Shown: in pieces, positions 8,015 to 15,030 of the stretch | Position numbering within the stretch: position 1 is the stretch's first letter | Layout of the letters: every line of letters starts with the position of its first letter | DNA from: Desulfosarcina sp. | GTDB lineage: Bacteria; Desulfobacterota; Desulfobacteria; Desulfobacterales; Desulfosarcinaceae | Direction: 5' to 3' | Length of the DNA: 24,194 nt | Assembly: GCA_030642405.1 (NCBI GenBank) | Contig: DAOWNV010000005.1 | Coordinates: forward strand, 1 to 24,194 | Translations under genes and position numbers: made by a program | The notes under the pieces: generated by a model | Told to the model about the DNA's origin: nothing | The model's database searches: none | The model's input: only the letters and a program-made list of their open reading frames with translations

Positions 8015-8680
8015 TCAAATAAAACCGGATTTTGCCAGAAACGCAGCGTCGATGCCTCCTTCGGTTTCTTCCTGTTGGTTTTTGGCCGTGCCGGGGTTTA
8101 GAACAAAGCGTTCCACGTATTTTCCAATCATGTCCGTTTCGATATTAACCTTATCGCCAACTTTTTTCATGCCGATTGTGGTAAGGCCGGCCGTGTGGGG
8201 GATAATGCTGATATTGAAACCGGCAGCGTCGCAACGGTTGATGGTCAGGCTGGTGCCATCCACGGCGACGGAACCTTTTTCAATCATATATCGTGATAGA
8301 TGTTCTGACACGCCGATGGTGACAAGAATGGCGTTTGCCAGGGTTTTTCTCTCCTGCAAAACGCCTATTCCGTCCACGTGACCGGAAACGAGGTGGCCAT
8401 CCAACCGGTCCGATAATCGAAGGGCACGCTCCAGATTGACACGCTCCCCTATTTTTATTTTTCCCAGTATGCTTCGATTCAGGGTTTCGGGAGAAACATC
8501 CACAACGAACCGTTGTCCTTCCATAATAACGGCCGTCAAACAGACACCATCAACGGCAATACTATCGCCGATGCGGGTTCCCGTAAGATCGAAATCCGAG
8601 GTGATGGAGAACCGGCTTCCCCGGCCGGATGGATGAAGGGCGGTGATGGTGCCCAAGCCTTCGATGATTCCTGTAAACAT
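8015..8680 (-). CDS. ribE: Riboflavin synthase, alpha subunit
   Basis: This enzyme dismutates two lumazine molecules to riboflavin. The product is 221 residues with the two expected internally repeated lumazine-binding halves: MFTGIIEG at the N-terminus, GDSIAVDGVCLTAV and DVSPETLNRS in the first, and GHLVSGHVDG, GSVAVDGTSLTIN and IPHTA in the second. The ATG at 8680 is chosen because MFTGIIEG is the conserved family N-terminus. A longer in-frame form could start up to 11 codons upstream (TTG 8713, ATG 8704), but it would add non-conserved residues, and no position has a clear ribosome-binding site. A Gln/Glu-rich tail follows the second domain. The start is 40 bp after the ribD stop. Confidence 0.94.
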   Translation of the reverse strand: MFTGIIEGLGTITALHPSGRGSRFSITSDFDLTGTRIGDSIAVDGVCLTAVIMEGQRFVVDVSPETLNRSILGKIKIGERVNLERALRLSDRLDGHLVSGHVDGIGVLQERKTLANAILVTIGVSEHLSRYMIEKGSVAVDGTSLTINRCDAAGFNISIIPHTAGLTTIGMKKVGDKVNIETDMIGKYVERFVLNPGTAKNQQEETEGGIDAAFLAKSGFI

Positions 8681-8720
8681 GTTGTAAACTAATGTGTAAA
8701 CCATTGTTGTCAATGGGTGA

Positions 8721-9821
8721 TCAGCTGGGTTTCAGATAACCTTGTAGCATTACATCGGCATCGAATCTGTGCACGGTCATGTTGTGGATAGAAAGGCTTT
8801 GCTTCATGGAGTCCGGCCCTGTTCCGCTACAAATGGGAACGCCATCGTCACCCCCCAATATTTTGGGTGCATAAAAAAAACAGATTTTATCCACAATGCC
8901 GGCTGAAAAGGCAGACCCTAAAACGGTACCGCCTCCTTCGATCAGCAAACTTGTAATCCCTTCGGTGCCAAGTTGCTTCATCAATGCCGACAGGTCTATA
9001 CGGCCATCTTTCAACGGGGCTGTGAGTATCTGCGAACCGGTCCTTTCCAAATCCATCCTCCGGTCATCCGGCGCATTCGGACCGCAAACGATCCAGGTGG
9101 CGGCATCGGATTTCTGGTGCAGTAATTTAGCAGTTTGTGGAATGGAAAGGTGTGTGTCAAGAATTATGCGCGTCGGGTCGGAATTCTTTTCCCCTTCCAG
9201 GCGTGTGGTGAGACTGGGGTTATCCTTGATTACGGTTTGTACTCCCACCATGATCCCGTGGACTCCATGGCGAATGCGATGGACGAATTGGCGGGCGGAC
9301 GGGCCTGTGACCCATCGGGAATCACCGGTGCGCGTAGCGATCCGCCCATCCAGGGTAGCCGCGCATTTGGCGATGACAAACGGCTTTCCTGTGGTGATCC
9401 AAGTAACAAACCCTTCGTTGAGGATCCTGGCCTTTTTTTCCAGAATACCAGTCGTTATCTCTATGTTACGATCCCTGAGGTAGGCGTTGCCACCTCCTTT
9501 TACATCCGGGTTGGGATCGGTCATGGCGACTACTACACGACGGATTCCAGCATCGATGATTTTGTGGGTACACGGCGGTGTGCGACCAAAATGATTGCAC
9601 GGCTCCAGAGTAACATAAATCGTCGCACCACGTGCCTGGTCGCCTGCGTCGTCAATGGCATTTACCTCAGCATGGGGGCCACCTGCCCGTTCATGGTATC
9701 CCCGGCCCACGATTTTGCCGTCTTTGATTACCACTGCACCAACCATGGGGTTTGGCGTTGTCCACCCCCGGCCCTTTTCTGCCAGATGTAGAGCGAGCTG
9801 CATATATGTGGTATCATCCAT
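8721..9821 (-). CDS. ribD: Bifunctional pyrimidine deaminase/reductase RibD
   Basis: RibD carries out the second and third steps after GTP ring opening: deamination of the pyrimidine ring, then NADPH-dependent reduction of the ribosyl side chain. The 366 residues split into a zinc deaminase domain (HAE at 50-52, EPCNHFGRTPPC with C75 and C84) and a C-terminal reductase domain from about 147 (PFVIAKCAATLDGRIAT, GDSRWVTG, MVGVQTVIKDNP, IEGGG). Both domains look intact and the length is standard. The start is 7 bp after the nrdR stop; nrdR-ribD adjacency is common in bacteria. No FMN riboswitch-like leader precedes it, because it is internal to the operon. Confidence 0.96.
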   Translation of the reverse strand: MDDTTYMQLALHLAEKGRGWTTPNPMVGAVVIKDGKIVGRGYHERAGGPHAEVNAIDDAGDQARGATIYVTLEPCNHFGRTPPCTHKIIDAGIRRVVVAMTDPNPDVKGGGNAYLRDRNIEITTGILEKKARILNEGFVTWITTGKPFVIAKCAATLDGRIATRTGDSRWVTGPSARQFVHRIRHGVHGIMVGVQTVIKDNPSLTTRLEGEKNSDPTRIILDTHLSIPQTAKLLHQKSDAATWIVCGPNAPDDRRMDLERTGSQILTAPLKDGRIDLSALMKQLGTEGITSLLIEGGGTVLGSAFSAGIVDKICFFYAPKILGGDDGVPICSGTGPDSMKQSLSIHNMTVHRFDADVMLQGYLKPS

Positions 9822-9828
9822 GAAAAAA

Positions 9829-10290
9829 CTATCTATCCGAATCGCTTAGTAACTGCTTGAGTTCCGATACAAAATCATTGACATCTTTGAACTCCCTGTA
9901 CACGGAAGCAAAGCGGACGTAAGCAATGTCATTCAACTCATGCAGTTTTGCCATTACTCTTTCCCCGATCTCTCGAGATGGAATCTCTTTTTCACCGGTT
10001 TCACGAAGGTCCCGTTCCAGATTATCAATGAACGTTTCGATTAGGTTGATGCTGATATCCAGTTTTTGGCAGGCTTTTTGTATTCCGGACCCCACTTTTT
10101 CGCGGTTGAAAACTTCACGCCTGCCGTCTTTTTTAACAATCATGATGGGAATTTCTTCGATGTGTTCGTAGGTAGTGAAGCGTCGTGTGCAGTCGATGCA
10201 TTCCCTCCGCCGCCGGATAACGCTGCCGTCCTTGCTCATCCGTGAGTCGATGACCTTATTATCAAGCTCTCCGCAAAATGGACATTTCAT
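9829..10290 (-). CDS. nrdR: Transcriptional repressor NrdR
   Basis: NrdR represses ribonucleotide reductase genes and senses ATP/dATP through an ATP-cone. The 153-residue protein starts MKCPFCG and has a zinc ribbon with C3, C6, C31 and C34, a basic RRRREC stretch, and an ATP-cone domain (about 48-138, beginning PIMIVKKDGRREVFNREKV). The ATG at 10290 is chosen over longer frames because MKCPFCG is the universal N-terminus and the preceding GGGAGGGGG is a strong ribosome-binding site. It sits between a dCMP deaminase gene and ribD. Its targets would be NrdR boxes before nrd genes, none of which lie in this window. Confidence 0.96.
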   Translation of the reverse strand: MKCPFCGELDNKVIDSRMSKDGSVIRRRRECIDCTRRFTTYEHIEEIPIMIVKKDGRREVFNREKVGSGIQKACQKLDISINLIETFIDNLERDLRETGEKEIPSREIGERVMAKLHELNDIAYVRFASVYREFKDVNDFVSELKQLLSDSDR

Positions 10291-10336
10291 GAAATTCCCC
10301 CTCCCGCTCTTAGTTTTGTGCCTAAATAGTTTGAAT

Positions 10337-10846
10337 TTACACGTCTTGCTCCAAATTAAGTGTAACAACCGAAGTCTTTGGAGTTAACTGCCGACTGACA
10401 ATTCCGGCCTGATCAAACATTCGTCGGGAAGCACGAACGGAATCAGTGTCGGCGTATTTATCAGACAGGTAGATCACCTCTCGGATACCTACCTGGATAA
10501 TAACCTTGGCGCATTCATTACAAGGGAAAAGAGCTGAATAGATGATACAACCGGTGAGGTTACCGGGACTGCTGTTCAAAACGGCGTTGAGCTCCGCATG
10601 ACAAACATAAGGATATTTGGTGTCATAAAGATCGCCGTCTCGGCACCACGGCAGGGTATCGTCCGAACATCCGGTGGGAAATCCGTTGTAGCCTACGCCG
10701 ACGATCCGTTTTTGGCCATTGACGATACAAGCCCCAACCTGGGTGTTGGGATCTTTACTGCGTTGGGCTGACAACAAGGCCACACTCATGAAATAATCAT
10801 CCCAAGAGAGATAGTCTGATCGTTTGGCGGTTGCTGTTTGCGGCAT
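10337..10846 (-). CDS. Deoxycytidylate (dCMP) deaminase
   Basis: This enzyme deaminates dCMP to dUMP, the substrate of thymidylate synthase. The 169-residue product has the zinc cytidine-deaminase fold: HAE at 83-85, and PCNEC with C109 and C112. Long stretches (DTKYPYVCHAELNAVLN, then ALFPCNECAKVIIQ, then SDKYADTD) strongly resemble, from memory, the eukaryotic DCTD enzyme and the ComEB family. An additional N-terminal metal site is plausible (C60, H83-type arrangement), but I cannot prove it. The ATG starts one base after the glyA TGA stop, so translation is probably coupled. With glyA and nrdR nearby, it points to a local dTMP/dNTP supply module. Confidence 0.93.
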   Translation of the reverse strand: MPQTATAKRSDYLSWDDYFMSVALLSAQRSKDPNTQVGACIVNGQKRIVGVGYNGFPTGCSDDTLPWCRDGDLYDTKYPYVCHAELNAVLNSSPGNLTGCIIYSALFPCNECAKVIIQVGIREVIYLSDKYADTDSVRASRRMFDQAGIVSRQLTPKTSVVTLNLEQDV

Positions 10847-10847
10847 T

Positions 10848-12101
10848 TCATGATTCCTTTTTCGGATACAAAGGAAACAAGTCGCACAAGGATTGCACCT
10901 GGGTTTTGGTTTTTTTCATGAGGGATTCATTTTCAGGATCATACAGGATACCGGCCACGAGATGGCCGATGATCTTCATCTGGTCGGCCATCATCCCCCT
11001 GCTGGTGACATAGGGTGTGCCTATCCGAATACCACTGGTCAAGTGCGGAGTGCGGGTTTCAAAAGGAATGGCGTTTTTATTCACAGTCATACCGGCGCGT
11101 CCCAGGGCTGACTCCGCATCCTTGCCGGTAATACCGGAACGGGTCAGGTCGATCAGCATCAGGTGGTTGTCGGTACCTCCGGATACCAGGTCAATTCCCT
11201 TTTCTTTCAAAGTATCCGCCAGGGTTTTCGCATTGGCCACAACGTCTTTCTGGTAAGTTCGAAAGGAGGTGCCCATCGCCTCTTTGAACGCCACTGCTTT
11301 GGCGGCGATCACATGCATCAAAGGGCCACCCTGGATGCCCGGAAAAACCTGGCTGTTTATTTTTTTAGCGTAGTCTTCACGGGCCAGGATCAGTCCTCCA
11401 CGAGGGCCTCTCAGCGTTTTATGTGTGGTGGAAGTGACCACATCACTGTGGGGAATGGGGGAGGGGTGAACACCGGCGGCGACAAGCCCGGCAATGTGGG
11501 CCATATCCACCATGAGCAGGGCGCCATTGGTTCTGGCAATATCCGACAAAGCGGCAAAATCGAAAAAACGAGGATAGGAACTGGCACCGGCAACTATCAT
11601 TTTTGGTTGATGTTTTTTTGCCAGTGTCTTCACCTGATTATAATCGATGGTCTGTGTTTCACGATCTACACCGTAATGGACAAAATGAAACAGCCTTCCG
11701 GAAAAACTGACTTTGGCGCCATGGCTCAGATGGCCGCCATGGGCCAGATTCATTCCCAGAATCGTATCCCCTGGTTCCAGAAGTGCAAAATAGGCCGCCA
11801 TGTTTGCCTGGGAACCGGAATGAGGTTGTACGTTGGCATCGTCTGCGCCAAATAGTGTTCGTGCCCTGTCAATGGCCAGCTGTTCGGCTCGGTCAACGAA
11901 CTCACAGCCGCCATAATACCGTTTTTCAGGATAGCCTTCCGCGTATTTGTTGGTCAAAACACTGCCTTGGGCCGCCATGACGGCCGGACTGGCAATATTT
12001 TCCGATGCGATCAATTCCAGGTGCGACTGCTGGCGTTGCTCTTCCTCTTCAATGACACGGGCTATTTCAGGATCGACCGATTTGATAACATCAATGTTCA
12101 A
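10848..12101 (-). CDS. glyA: Serine hydroxymethyltransferase
   Basis: GlyA interconverts serine and glycine with tetrahydrofolate and is the main source of methylene-THF for dTMP and purine synthesis. The 417-residue PLP enzyme has HLELIASENIASPAV near residue 27, NKYAEGYPEKRYYGGCEFVD at 51-70, HSGSQAN at 94-100, VDMAHIAGLVA around 198 and the lysine loop STTHKTLRGPRGG with K228. The length is normal. The frame opens with TTG at 12101; an in-frame stop lies about nine codons upstream and no ATG or GTG lies between. The ribosome-binding site is weak (GTGAG about 10 nt upstream). rpiB ends 39 bp before it, and the dCMP deaminase gene follows immediately. Confidence 0.96.
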   Translation of the reverse strand: MNIDVIKSVDPEIARVIEEEEQRQQSHLELIASENIASPAVMAAQGSVLTNKYAEGYPEKRYYGGCEFVDRAEQLAIDRARTLFGADDANVQPHSGSQANMAAYFALLEPGDTILGMNLAHGGHLSHGAKVSFSGRLFHFVHYGVDRETQTIDYNQVKTLAKKHQPKMIVAGASSYPRFFDFAALSDIARTNGALLMVDMAHIAGLVAAGVHPSPIPHSDVVTSTTHKTLRGPRGGLILAREDYAKKINSQVFPGIQGGPLMHVIAAKAVAFKEAMGTSFRTYQKDVVANAKTLADTLKEKGIDLVSGGTDNHLMLIDLTRSGITGKDAESALGRAGMTVNKNAIPFETRTPHLTSGIRIGTPYVTSRGMMADQMKIIGHLVAGILYDPENESLMKKTKTQVQSLCDLFPLYPKKES

Positions 12102-12140
12102 GGGGGAAATCTCACTTTCACATTCCTAAGGTTAATTTAT

Positions 12141-12593
12141 TCAAATTTCATCAAACAGATCCAACCTCTTCTGATGTCGCCCTCCTTCAAAGGGCGTCTC
12201 CAACCAGGTTCTTAGGATTTCCAGCGCCAGAATGTCACCAACCACCCGTCCTCCCAACACCAGGATATTGGCATTGTTGTGCCGTCGACTCATGACTGCG
12301 GAGAATAGGTCATTGCACAGGGCAGCACGGACATGGGGATATTTGTTGGCAACCATGGACATACCCAATCCTGTGCCACAGAGCAAAACACCGCGTTCAA
12401 ACTCACCGGAGGAGACTTTGCCTGCCACGGCTTTTCCGATATCGGGGTAGTCCATGGAGGCCTCGGTGTATGTGCCGGCGTCAATAATAGTCAGCCCCTT
12501 TTCCTCCATGGCATTTTTCAATATTTCCTTCAATCGGTAAGCCGCATGGTCGCAGCCGATAATGATTTTCCGGTGGCCGGATGTTTCGGTCAT
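12141..12593 (-). CDS. rpiB: Ribose 5-phosphate isomerase B
   Basis: RpiB interconverts ribose 5-phosphate and ribulose 5-phosphate. The second is the substrate of the DHBP-synthase half of RibBA downstream. The 150-residue product has the LacAB/RpiB signatures GCDHAAYRLKE near residue 13, GVLLCGTGLGMSM (68-80) with the catalytic-base Cys72, and RRHNNANILVLGGR with His105; the C72-H105 spacing (33) matches the E. coli enzyme. AAGGA lies 8 nt upstream of the ATG. This gene opens the second transcriptional block, after a 135-bp gap that contains two hairpins. Confidence 0.95.
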   Translation of the reverse strand: MTETSGHRKIIIGCDHAAYRLKEILKNAMEEKGLTIIDAGTYTEASMDYPDIGKAVAGKVSSGEFERGVLLCGTGLGMSMVANKYPHVRAALCNDLFSAVMSRRHNNANILVLGGRVVGDILALEILRTWLETPFEGGRHQKRLDLFDEI

Positions 12594-12662
12594 GGGATGA
12601 TTCCTTAGCTTATAGGTGCGGCTTCAGATCTCTTTTTTGTAATTTTGCATTGATTTAAAATA

Positions 12663-12682
12663 CCCCCTCAACCAGGAGGGAA
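12663..12682 (-). terminator. Candidate intrinsic terminator downstream of fabF (minus direction)
   Basis: On the minus strand this reads CCCTC-CTGGTT-GAGGG, a 5-bp perfect stem extended by two U.G pairs and followed by GTATTTT. It lies 47 bp past the fabF stop and upstream of rpiB, so it could end the rpmF-fabF transcript. The stem is short and the T-tract imperfect. Confidence 0.4.
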
Positions 12683-12697
12683 TCTATTCATTCAGAT

Positions 12698-12722
12698 TCA
12701 CAAGGTGTTGTGAGGTTTTTTT
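12698..12722 (+). terminator. Hairpin plus seven-T run, terminator-like in the plus direction
   Basis: TCACAA-GGTG-TTGTGA is a perfect 6-bp stem followed on the plus strand by GG and seven Ts (716-722). Read this way it is a better terminator than its neighbour, yet no plus-strand gene ends here. On the minus strand the A-run comes first and no T-run follows. It may be the A-tract/U-tract form of a bidirectional terminator for fabF, or a block to antisense transcription. Confidence 0.4.
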
Positions 12723-12728
12723 CTATAT

Positions 12729-13970
12729 CTATGGCTTGTAACGTTTGATCACCAAGCTTGCGTTGGTGCCGCCAAATCCAAAAGAGTTGGATAAGGCATA
12801 ATCAATGTGAGCTTTCCGGGCTACCTTGGGAACATAGTCCAGATCACATTCTTCGTCCGGATTGTCCAGGTTGATGGTGGGGGGAATTATATCGTTCTTG
12901 ATTGCCAGGACCGTAAATGCGCCTTCAATACCACCTGCACCACCCAAAAGATGACCGGTCATGGATTTGGTTGAAGAGATGGGGACATTTGGAGCATTTT
13001 CGCCAAACACTTTTTTTATGGCACGGGTTTCGTATAGGTCGTTTAGCGGTGTGGATGTGCCATGGGCATTGATGTAGCCGATAGCATCACTGGTAATGCC
13101 GGCACTGTCGATAGCTGCTTGCATGCATCGAATCATGCCGTCACCGTCCGGAGAAGGTGATGTAATATGGTAGCCGTCTCCGCTTTGGCCGTAGCCGGCC
13201 ATTTCGGCCAGGATGGGTGCACCCCTTTCCAGGGCATGTTCCAGGTCTTCGAGAATGAGGATTCCGGTACCTTCGCCAACGACAAACCCGTCACGGTCGC
13301 GGTCGAAAGGACGAGAGGCCCTTTGGGGATCGTCGTTGCGGGTGGACAAGGCTTTCATTGCATTGAACCCTGCGATGCAAGTTGGGGTGATAACCGACTC
13401 CACGCCGCCGGTTATCATGGCATCCGCCTGCCCCCTTAAGATGGTATTGCAGGCATCACCGATGGCATGGGCACCAGCTGCGCAGGCAGTGGCAACTGAG
13501 ATATTCGGCCCTTTTGCACCCGTATGAATGGAGATCATACCAGCTGCCATATTTCCTATGAGCCTGGGAATGAAAAACGGACTGCAACGTTTGGGACCTT
13601 TCACCCGAACCGTATGGGCCGTCGTCTCCAGCATGTGTAAACCGCCCAGGCCACATCCGGTAATTACACCAACTCTTGGACCTTTCGCTTTGTCAATGAC
13701 CAGACGGGCATCCTCGAGCGCCATCCGGGCGCCTGCCACCGCATAGGCAACAAAGGTTTCTGTTCGTTTGGCTTCTTTTTTCGGAAGGTAATCATCCGCA
13801 TTGAAGTCTTTTACTTCTCCGGCAATTTTAGTTGCGAAATCACTTGTGTCGAAGCGTGTAATTTCTCCAATTCCGGACCGACCTTCACACAAGGCCGACC
13901 AGGTTTCATCGATACCGATACCCAGCGGTGTTACAAGCCCTATTCCGGTTACAACAACCCTTTTGTTCAA
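12729..13970 (-). CDS. fabF: Beta-ketoacyl-ACP synthase II
   Basis: FabF condenses malonyl-ACP with acyl-ACP in each elongation cycle of type II fatty-acid synthesis. The 413 residues carry the Cys-His-His triad: C163 in TACAAGAHAIG, H303 in NAHGTSTPLND and H340 in KSMTGHLLGGAGG. NSFGFGGTNASLV is near the C-terminus. Length and motifs are those of FabF rather than FabB. The start codon is TTG at 13970, with AAGGGA about 8 nt upstream; the product MNKRVVVTGIG fits the family N-terminus exactly. acpP lies 32 bp upstream. It is the last gene of the fab block. Confidence 0.96.
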   Translation of the reverse strand: MNKRVVVTGIGLVTPLGIGIDETWSALCEGRSGIGEITRFDTSDFATKIAGEVKDFNADDYLPKKEAKRTETFVAYAVAGARMALEDARLVIDKAKGPRVGVITGCGLGGLHMLETTAHTVRVKGPKRCSPFFIPRLIGNMAAGMISIHTGAKGPNISVATACAAGAHAIGDACNTILRGQADAMITGGVESVITPTCIAGFNAMKALSTRNDDPQRASRPFDRDRDGFVVGEGTGILILEDLEHALERGAPILAEMAGYGQSGDGYHITSPSPDGDGMIRCMQAAIDSAGITSDAIGYINAHGTSTPLNDLYETRAIKKVFGENAPNVPISSTKSMTGHLLGGAGGIEGAFTVLAIKNDIIPPTINLDNPDEECDLDYVPKVARKAHIDYALSNSFGFGGTNASLVIKRYKP

Positions 13971-14002
13971 CGATTATTTCCCTTCCGAATAGTTTATAAT
14001 TC

Positions 14003-14230
14003 CTATTGCTTTTTAATGTAGTCAAAAGCATCCTTTACGGTAACCATTTTTTCAGCATCGTCATCGGAGATATCTACATCGAATTCCTCTTCCATGGACA
14101 TGATCAACTCTACCAGATCTAGGCTGTCGGCGCCAAGATCATCCACAAAAGAGGCCTCCGGTACTACCTCGGCAAGGTCTACACTCAATTTTTCAGCGAT
14201 AATCTTTTTTACTTTATCTTCTGCAGACAT
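14003..14230 (-). CDS. acpP: Acyl carrier protein
   Basis: This acidic 75-residue protein carries growing acyl chains on 4'-phosphopantetheine. The modified serine is S36 in the conserved GADSLDLVEL motif, and the four-helix layout (AEKLSVDLAEV, then EEEFDVDISDDDAEK) is standard. AAGGAG lies 7 nt before the ATG, a strong site suited to this abundant protein. It sits between fabG (53 bp upstream) and fabF (32 bp downstream), the usual fab gene order. Confidence 0.97.
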   Translation of the reverse strand: MSAEDKVKKIIAEKLSVDLAEVVPEASFVDDLGADSLDLVELIMSMEEEFDVDISDDDAEKMVTVKDAFDYIKKQ

Positions 14231-14283
14231 GATTTTCTCCTTATTTTACTTTTATTAACCTGTTCTAATTCGGTTTAAAATTA

Positions 14284-15030
14284 TCACATGTACATGCCTC
14301 CACTCACATGAATAACCTGGCCGGTCATGTAATCCGCCGCAGGGGAGGCAAGAAATGCGACGACGCCGGCAATATCCTCGGGCGTTCCGATTCGTCCAAG
14401 GGGAATCCGGCCGATCATGGCGGTCTTGTTTTTTTCTGTGAGATCGCCGGTCATATCGGTCTCGATATAACCAGGGGCCACGGCGTTTACCGTGATGTTT
14501 CGGCTTGCCAGTTCACGTGCGACAGCCTTGGTCAAACCGATAATTCCCGCCTTGGAGGCGACGTAATTGGCCTGGCCTGGATTCCCGGAAGCGCCGACCA
14601 CCGAAGAGATGTTGATAATACGACCGTAACGCTGTTTCATCATCGCTTTGGCGGCAAATTTCATACAGTTGAAGGTTCCCTTCAGGTTCACGTTCATTAC
14701 GTCGTCCCAATCGGCACCTTTCATGCGCACCAGCAATCCATCTCGTGTGATTCCTGCATTATTTACCAGTACATCGATGCGCCCAGCCTGTTTTAAAATC
14801 ATTTTAAGGTAGTCAGCAACGGCAACCTCGGCCGCAACATCCACCTGATGGTAGAAGGCTTTGCCTCCGGTATCGGAAATGCTTTTAGCTGTCGTTTCAG
14901 CTGCATCGAGGTTGTTGTTATAGTTGAAATAAACGGCGGTACCCGGAGCACTCAGACCCACACAGATGGCTTTGCCGATGCCCCCTGAACCGCCAGTCAC
15001 CACCACGACCCTTTCTACAGCATCGCTCAT
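14284..15030 (-). CDS. fabG: 3-oxoacyl-ACP reductase
   Basis: FabG reduces 3-oxoacyl-ACP to 3-hydroxyacyl-ACP with NADPH. The 248-residue short-chain dehydrogenase has the nucleotide-binding motif TGGSGGIGK (12-20), NNAG at 90-93, the catalytic Ser143 in NISSVVG, Tyr156 and Lys160 in YVASKAG, and the C-terminal YMTGQVIHVSGGMYM typical of FabG. Its ATG overlaps the dehydrogenase stop by 4 nt (ATGA), which implies that both proteins are made from one message in coupled fashion. Position and motifs make FabG far more likely than a generic SDR. Confidence 0.95.
   Translation of the reverse strand: MSDAVERVVVVTGGSGGIGKAICVGLSAPGTAVYFNYNNNLDAAETTAKSISDTGGKAFYHQVDVAAEVAVADYLKMILKQAGRIDVLVNNAGITRDGLLVRMKGADWDDVMNVNLKGTFNCMKFAAKAMMKQRYGRIINISSVVGASGNPGQANYVASKAGIIGLTKAVARELASRNITVNAVAPGYIETDMTGDLTEKNKTAMIGRIPLGRIGTPEDIAGVVAFLASPAADYMTGQVIHVSGGMYM

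Noticed and set aside
9135..9791. Plus-strand frame of 218 codons antisense to ribD
   Set aside because: It is fully opposite a certain gene with intact motifs; no start signal or recognisable product.
9822..10336. FMN riboswitch before the riboflavin genes
   Set aside because: ribD follows nrdR by 7 bp inside an operon, and there is no room for or sign of an RFN element; the 117-bp ribE-ribBA gap also shows none.
11163..11855. Plus-strand frame of 230 codons antisense to glyA
   Set aside because: It is a shadow of glyA, with no independent evidence.
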